24,103 nucleotides of DNA from a virus: positions 1 to 24,103 of IMG/VR virus record IMGVR_UViG_3300037882_003690. The stretch is one strand, 5' to 3'. Shown here piece after piece: positions 19,795 through 24,103 of this stretch (within the stretch, counting starts at the first letter, position 1; each line of letters begins with the position of its first letter). The translations under genes were made by a program, and so were the position numbers. The notes under the pieces are model-generated. The model worked only from the letters and a program-made list of their open reading frames with translations. It was not told the origin of the DNA and did not search any database.

Positions 19795-21645
19795 CTATTG
19801 TCTTTCCGTAACCGTAGTATCGCCTGACCGCGTTTTAGTGCTGGTGGTTTTGCCGTTAAACCTATCTGCTTGATGCATGGCTTGCAGCGTTTCCTTATAC
19901 GCATCAAGCCGTTTGTTCGCCTCTTCTGCATTTGGCTTGCTAAGTTCTTCTAGCGCCACCAGTGTCAGCTTACTTTGCACAGCACTACTATACTCTTTCG
20001 AACCCATCGTATGCCCAAGCTTCTGCGCTTCGGTGGAGGCAAGACTTACTGCAGCATCGTAACGCTCTTGTCCTAAAATTGCAGGTAGAGCTCCTTTCTG
20101 CACTGCTTCGCCTACTTGCCACACGCGGCTGGCCGTTACTGCTTCTACCTGCGCGCCCTCAGCCATAGAATTTTCACCAGCAGCTGCCGCTACAAACTGC
20201 GCCCGCACTACCTCGTTTGCCATGTTAGTAACCTGACCCGCTGATTGGAATTGCGCAGAGGCTTTAGTCCCTTCTACCTGCGCTTGTTGCATTGCTATTT
20301 GCGCATCAATCAGCGGGTTAAGTGGCGTAAATTTAGTGGCCAGCTTGCCGTCAACTTCGGAAGTAGTAACCATATAATTACCTTGCACAGACTGACTGTT
20401 GTTCTTAATAAAACGCTGATACTTTTGCGCAAATGTCTTATCGTTATATGCGGCCAACTGGCCAGCTTCTGCATTCGCTTCTGCAAAAGCCTGCTCGGCC
20501 TTGGCCTCTTCATTTTGCATAAGGGCTACTTTATACTGAGCCATTTTGGCATCGTAGGCATCAAGCCGTGCTTGCACTTCCTGCGAGCCTGCCGCTTTCC
20601 CTGCCAGCATTCCCGCACCTACCTGTGCAAGGACAGTGCCCAGACCTGCGCCCTCAGGTATGCGGGCAAGTCCTGCAGCAATACCTTGGAAAAGCGCCGC
20701 TCGTTCCACACGTTGTCCGGTAAAGGCGTCCAGCTCTTCCGGTGCAAGCTCTTGCAGCATTGCATCGGTTTTGCTAAAATCACGTTTGGGCAACGCAACA
20801 GGTGCAGGAAGCACCGGTTCATCCGCTAGTGGTGACGACACTGTAAACGGCGTTTTCATAGCCTTGCCAGCAGCAGCAATCGCTTGCTCTTGCCCTTGCC
20901 AAAAGTTGGCATCGTAAGGCGCAGCAAACTGCGGTGTGCCGTCCGGGTTGTTGACTCCCCCAGGTTTTAGTCCTAAGTAGGCTTTAACACGAGCGACATA
21001 GGCTCTTGTGTCAGGTCCGCGCTTACCATTGGTCCCTGCAATATACTGGGCAATAGCTTCAGTCGGGTCGCCGGGTGTTTGTTTCATTCCAGGCATAAGG
21101 TGAATAAGTGCCGCCTTGGCTGCACTCACAGGATCAGCATAAGCGTCCACTCCATGCTGTTGCATGAAAGTGGCGCGAGTAGAAGGAATAAACTGATACG
21201 GAGTGTAAGCTCCGGCAGAGCTTCGCAACCCGTGATTGCTTCTCTCTCCCGCCAGTCTAATTCCGCGCACAACGGCGATATAGTCCTGACCCAGACCTAG
21301 CTGCCGCGCAGCAATCTGCTCAGCCTGATCATAAACAGGATCGGCGTAGCTTTTTGCCCATTGCAGCTTGCTGCCGCCAACAGCCTGTCCATCGGCAAGA
21401 CTTTTCTCATACAGCGGGTTGGTTCTAGGTTGCGGAGCCTGCCGATCATCAACAAAAGGCACTACAGACTTTTTCTTAGCTTGTGGTTTGAAAAGCTGCT
21501 CCACTGTTTGCGGTTCCATTTCCACGCGGCCCGGCATCTGAAACGGCGCAGCAGTCTGGGGAGGATTTTTAAGCAGCAGCGAACCCGGCTGCCCACTATT
21601 TGCTGCCTGCAATCTTGCCAGCATTTCTTCGAAAGGATTGTTCAT
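19795..21645 (-). CDS. internal virion protein with lytic transglycosylase domain (gp15/gp16-like)
   Basis: 616 residues, strong Shine-Dalgarno (TGGAGGT) before the ATG. Residues about 105-230 form a soluble lytic transglycosylase (goose-lysozyme-like) domain: GIRLAGERSNHG with Glu134 as catalytic acid, SSAGAYTPYQFIPSTRATF (142-160), and AIAQYIAGTNGKRGPDTRAY for the later helices. The N-terminal 100 residues are Pro/Gln-rich. After about 300 the protein is Ala/Gln/Glu-rich and helical, as expected for a subunit of an internal core or ejection tube. The domain cleaves peptidoglycan glycan strands so that the ejection machinery can cross the cell wall at infection. In T7 this activity is in gp16, the last and largest protein; here it is in the middle one. 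Stop and next ATG are 2 nt apart. Confidence 0.85.
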   Translation of the reverse strand: MNNPFEEMLARLQAANSGQPGSLLLKNPPQTAAPFQMPGRVEMEPQTVEQLFKPQAKKKSVVPFVDDRQAPQPRTNPLYEKSLADGQAVGGSKLQWAKSYADPVYDQAEQIAARQLGLGQDYIAVVRGIRLAGERSNHGLRSSAGAYTPYQFIPSTRATFMQQHGVDAYADPVSAAKAALIHLMPGMKQTPGDPTEAIAQYIAGTNGKRGPDTRAYVARVKAYLGLKPGGVNNPDGTPQFAAPYDANFWQGQEQAIAAAGKAMKTPFTVSSPLADEPVLPAPVALPKRDFSKTDAMLQELAPEELDAFTGQRVERAALFQGIAAGLARIPEGAGLGTVLAQVGAGMLAGKAAGSQEVQARLDAYDAKMAQYKVALMQNEEAKAEQAFAEANAEAGQLAAYNDKTFAQKYQRFIKNNSQSVQGNYMVTTSEVDGKLATKFTPLNPLIDAQIAMQQAQVEGTKASAQFQSAGQVTNMANEVVRAQFVAAAAGENSMAEGAQVEAVTASRVWQVGEAVQKGALPAILGQERYDAAVSLASTEAQKLGHTMGSKEYSSAVQSKLTLVALEELSKPNAEEANKRLDAYKETLQAMHQADRFNGKTTSTKTRSGDTTVTERQ

Positions 21646-21647
21646 GA

Positions 21648-22736
21648 TTAACCTCCAGGTCGCTTAAAGTTAGCAAAGATATTTGCCGCGCCAGCTCCTA
21701 GCCCTCCAGCAGCTGCTCCGCCGCTAGTAACGGCCCCCGGCACTGCGCCGCCAATGCCTCCAAACAAACCGGCACCAGCTGCCATGCTTGCAAGCCCTAA
21801 CGCCCCTTGCACTACAGAACCAAGCCCGCCAGTTCTTTCGACTGTGCGGCTGGTGCCATTGCTATCCGTTGTGCCATAACCTTGTGACAACCTTGTCAGA
21901 ATATTTGCCGCAGTGTCTAGTCCTCTAAACGGTTGCTGCGCATTATACTCATCCCGTGCCATGGCGTTGTTTAAGCCACCTTGCCTGTTGCCCATTTCCG
22001 CTTCCATTAGCATTTTCAACAAATCACTCTCGCCGCCGCGCATTTGCATGGCCGATCCATACATATCAGGCAGCATACTATTTCTGCGCGTTTGCAGCTC
22101 CCCTGCGCCAAGGGTTCGTTGCGTATCTTGATCGTAGCTGCGCAACAGCTGATCTTGATAGCTGTTTAACCCAGCAAGCTGTCGACCTTCCTCTTGCTGG
22201 AAACCGTCATAGGCAAGACCTGCTGCTACACGGTTGCCGCTTTCCATGGCGTCAGAAATTGCTTCAGCTGGCAGCACTCGCATTGCCCGATCACTGCTAT
22301 ACGCCCCGCTATCAAGCGCACTGCTGCGAATACCCGGCAAAATGTTCTCTTGCAATTGCTGCACAATTGGATTAAAACTTGCACGAATGGCCGCATCCAG
22401 CCTACCGCCACCATTATCCCCTTGGAACTGCCGTAGAGCTGGCGCTTGCGTTTGCTGGAAACTAATAGGTTCGGCCAATCGCTCAGCCACAGTATCAATC
22501 TTTCGCCCATACCCGGCTGCATCTGCTGCATTTCGACCATAGCTTGCCAGCAGATTGTCAAGCTGGTTTGCGCCCGCTGTTGCGACGAAATCTCCAGCAT
22601 AACCGGCGGTAGGCACCTGCTGCAAAGCTGCATTTGTGCGATCAGCAATTTGCTGAAAACCTGGCATTACCATGTCTAAAGGTTTTGCGGCTTGCGTTTG
22701 CTGCGTCGTGTTTGTGGTGATTTTCTTACTACCCAT
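21648..22736 (-). CDS. internal virion protein, gp14-like, 362 aa
   Basis: 362 residues, ATG overlapping the end of the gp13-like gene by 8 nt. The N terminus is Thr/Lys/Gln-rich (GSKKITTNTTQQTQAAKP), and the middle consists of helical, Gln/Asn/Ala-rich segments (FQQIADRTNAALQQV, QLQENILPGIRSS). The C-terminal about 60 residues are a Gly/Ala-rich hydrophobic stretch (ALGLASMAAGAGLFGGIGG) that could insert in a membrane, ending NIFANFKRPGG. This layout and gene order match the smaller T7 ejection protein gp14, which reaches the outer membrane during DNA injection. Sequence similarity to T7 gp14 itself is not obvious to me; the call rests on composition, position and length. Confidence 0.6.
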   Translation of the reverse strand: MGSKKITTNTTQQTQAAKPLDMVMPGFQQIADRTNAALQQVPTAGYAGDFVATAGANQLDNLLASYGRNAADAAGYGRKIDTVAERLAEPISFQQTQAPALRQFQGDNGGGRLDAAIRASFNPIVQQLQENILPGIRSSALDSGAYSSDRAMRVLPAEAISDAMESGNRVAAGLAYDGFQQEEGRQLAGLNSYQDQLLRSYDQDTQRTLGAGELQTRRNSMLPDMYGSAMQMRGGESDLLKMLMEAEMGNRQGGLNNAMARDEYNAQQPFRGLDTAANILTRLSQGYGTTDSNGTSRTVERTGGLGSVVQGALGLASMAAGAGLFGGIGGAVPGAVTSGGAAAGGLGAGAANIFANFKRPGG

Positions 22737-23145
22737 GATGTTTGCTCACTGCTAAGGTTAGTGTATAACTTTCAATTTCTGCGCCGATTGTTTGCAGCGC
22801 CTTCGCAAATCTAGGCGTAAAGCAGTCTGTCTGGATGATGGCGCAGTTCCATGCCACTGCCAGCTTTTGCAATTCTTTTGCAAATTTGCGAAGGCGAAAG
22901 CCAGCAGCCGGTGCGTAAAAACCTGCAACAACGAGCCTGTGGTCGCTGCCTGCATTGCTTGCGCGAAAGGCAAGTAACACGCCCGGCTCTAAGTCAAACG
23001 CAACCAGCTTAACTTCCTGCAAGCTTTTCAGCACTTCCTCCAAGGTTTGCTGAAAATGCAAAGGGGAAGCTGATTGTGCAAGCAGCAAATCAGCTTCCCA
23101 GCTTGCTTCTGCAATTTCGTTATAGGACAGCTGGCGAATTGTCAC
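22729..23145 (-). CDS. gp13-like virion assembly protein, GNAT fold
   Basis: 138 residues from GTG at 23145; TTG at 23157 is an alternative, but GTG gives VTIRQL, the usual start of these proteins, and the same length as T7 gp13. Visible GNAT-like features are a first strand TIRQL, central strands VLLAFRAS and HRLVVAGFYAP, a basic helix (FRLRKFAKELQKLA) and a C-terminal RFAKALQTIGAEIESYTLTL resembling the end of gp13 (a helix then TIGA and a last strand). The AcCoA-binding loop (Q/R-x-x-G-x-G/A) is not convincing, so it is probably a structural or assembly factor rather than an acetyltransferase. It sits first of the 13-14-15-16-like series and overlaps both neighbours. Confidence 0.65.
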   Translation of the reverse strand: MTIRQLSYNEIAEASWEADLLLAQSASPLHFQQTLEEVLKSLQEVKLVAFDLEPGVLLAFRASNAGSDHRLVVAGFYAPAAGFRLRKFAKELQKLAVAWNCAIIQTDCFTPRFAKALQTIGAEIESYTLTLAVSKHHG

Positions 23146-23410
23146 TAACCTTAGCAAGAGTAGCAGTCACAGATTTTAAGTAGCTAATTGCATGTTCAAA
23201 ATTCATGAAAGCGCCACGAGCTTGTGATCCTGCCATTGTATCTTCGCTAAGCTTTGCTACTGCTGCAAAAAGAGTAACAGCACTCTCGCTTTCTAAAACT
23301 TCTGTTAATTTCTCCAACGCTGTAATTTCGAGTGCCTGCAGTTGGCTGCCAATTTCGGAGTATTGTTGCCGCAATCTGGCAGTATTTTCATCTTGTGTTT
23401 CTTTAGTCAT
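23120..23410 (-). CDS. small helical protein, 96 aa
   Basis: 96 residues from the ATG at 23410, which has AAGGAG 6 nt upstream; a TTG five codons earlier is less likely. It is almost entirely helical, with heptad-like spacing in ARLRQQYSEIGSQLQALE and in ALEKLTEVLESE, then FMNFEHAISYLKSVTATLAKV. No hydrophobic membrane segment. It could be a small virion chaperone or tail accessory, but I recognise no family. The 3' end overlaps the start of the gp13-like gene by about 26 nt. Confidence 0.55.
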   Translation of the reverse strand: MTKETQDENTARLRQQYSEIGSQLQALEITALEKLTEVLESESAVTLFAAVAKLSEDTMAGSQARGAFMNFEHAISYLKSVTATLAKVSDNSPAVL

Positions 23411-23421
23411 GTCAAGCTCCT

Positions 23422-24103
23422 TCAAATTTTTAGATAACTTTTTCCTTGGTTAATTGCCCCAGGACTTCCTGTAAAGGTGATAAGGCATTGGACGTCATAC
23501 CGCGTGTCCAGGATGACGCTATTGGCAATAACTCCTGTTATTATCCCAGCACTCAGCTGATCGCCCGGCCCGCCAAATTCCGCATCGTTAGCCCCTACGT
23601 TGATCCAAGCACCTGCACCAGCTTCTCTATATTGCAATTGTATAGTTACAGAGCTGCTGCCAGCCCCTGCAGCTGTATTTAGAAAAGCTACTGCCGTTTT
23701 GCTTTGCCCGGCAGGAATTAAGACCTGCATAACGCTGTTAACAGGGCCGTCCTTCGTAGCAACAGCGTTAACAGGCAAATCACTACCTCCCATGCGCGGC
23801 GCATCAATTGCGATGTAAAAGAAAGCATTTGCCCGAGAGCAATTTGCAAATGCAACCGAGGGCGGGCCAATCCACCAGAGCATTTTATTGTCAGTGCCAA
23901 ACGGAGCGCCCCATGCCATAACGCTGCGAATTGTGGCCAATGTCGTCGTCAGCGTGTCCGTCGCATCATCAAATACCGTGTTATCGCCAAACAATATCTG
24001 CTGCGCACCAAGCCGCAAAAAACTTGTGGCACCTGTGGCAGAGAACATTTCAAGCACTGCGGGATTGCCGCCCGATGCCGCAACCGCAATCCGCAACCGT
24101 GCC
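23422..24103 (-). CDS. partial structural protein (start outside window)
   Basis: The minus frame is open to the window edge, so the N terminus is missing; 226 residues are visible and end at the TGA at 23422. The sequence is beta-rich with many Gly, Ala, Ser, Thr and Asn (AGAGSSSVTIQLQYREAGAG, TRYDVQCLITFTGSPG) and few charged helices, the style of tail fibre, tubular or decoration proteins. It lies upstream of the ejection-protein genes, where T7-like phages place tail-tube and nozzle genes, so a tail component is most likely. I cannot name it. Confidence 0.55.
   Translation of the reverse strand, partial: ARLRIAVAASGGNPAVLEMFSATGATSFLRLGAQQILFGDNTVFDDATDTLTTTLATIRSVMAWGAPFGTDNKMLWWIGPPSVAFANCSRANAFFYIAIDAPRMGGSDLPVNAVATKDGPVNSVMQVLIPAGQSKTAVAFLNTAAGAGSSSVTIQLQYREAGAGAWINVGANDAEFGGPGDQLSAGIITGVIANSVILDTRYDVQCLITFTGSPGAINQGKSYLKI

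Noticed and set aside
20245-20829. 194-residue plus-strand frame within the transglycosylase gene
   Set aside because: Leu/Cys/Arg-rich antisense shadow of an Ala/Gln/Glu-rich coding region.

Overview
The window is part of the genome of a tailed bacteriophage, probably a podovirus-like (short-tailed) phage of a Gram-negative host. The evidence is a phage replication and recombination set on the plus strand, a T7-like ejection-protein series (gp13/gp14/gp15/gp16-like) on the minus strand, and an overlapping Rz/Rz1 spanin pair, which is only useful in a host with an outer membrane. I see no integrase, no rRNA or tRNA, no CRISPR array, no capsid, portal or terminase gene, and no phage RNA polymerase; these would have to lie outside the window. 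G+C is close to one half by hand count of sampled lines. The host cannot be named from the sequence.

Layout. 1-150: C-terminal end of a small membrane protein (partial). 232-1890: SF1 UvrD/Rep-type helicase. 1887-1935: a strong sigma70-like promoter whose -10 is covered by an inverted repeat (likely operator). 1970-5941: about a dozen small, tightly packed, often ATGA-overlapping genes (DUF6378-like, XRE-like, HNH nuclease, ribbon-helix-helix, unknowns), interrupted by a terminator at about 5051-5095. 5938-8801: recombination block with a RecB/Cas4-like Fe-S nuclease, a RecA-fold Sak4-like ATPase and a probable ssDNA-binding protein. The ATPase and the binding protein are separated by a 184-nt non-coding stretch that folds into several convincing hairpins. 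8876-10312: ParB-domain/DNA-methyltransferase fusion. 10315-12856: family A DNA polymerase divided into two genes inside its 3'-5' exonuclease domain. 12853-14061: DUF3987-like P-loop ATPase, a candidate replicative helicase. 14065-14478: nucleoside-deoxyribosyltransferase-fold (DUF7768-like) protein. 14450-14494: bidirectional terminator where the two transcription units converge. 14520-14552: a second copy, inverted, of the dyad element found at 1905-1935.

From 24103 down to 14571 all genes are on the minus strand: a partial structural protein, a small helical protein, gp13-like GNAT-fold protein, gp14-like protein, a transglycosylase-bearing internal protein, a 1426-residue internal/ejection protein, Rz, Rz1 and an exported thermonuclease-like protein. 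Read together, the plus-strand unit copies, repairs, recombines and modifies the phage DNA early. The minus-strand unit makes the injection machinery and opens the outer membrane late.

The observations I rate highest are the structured RNA/DNA element at 8171-8326, the split DNA polymerase whose exonuclease active site is divided between two polypeptides, and the paired dyads near the two ends of the rightward cluster.
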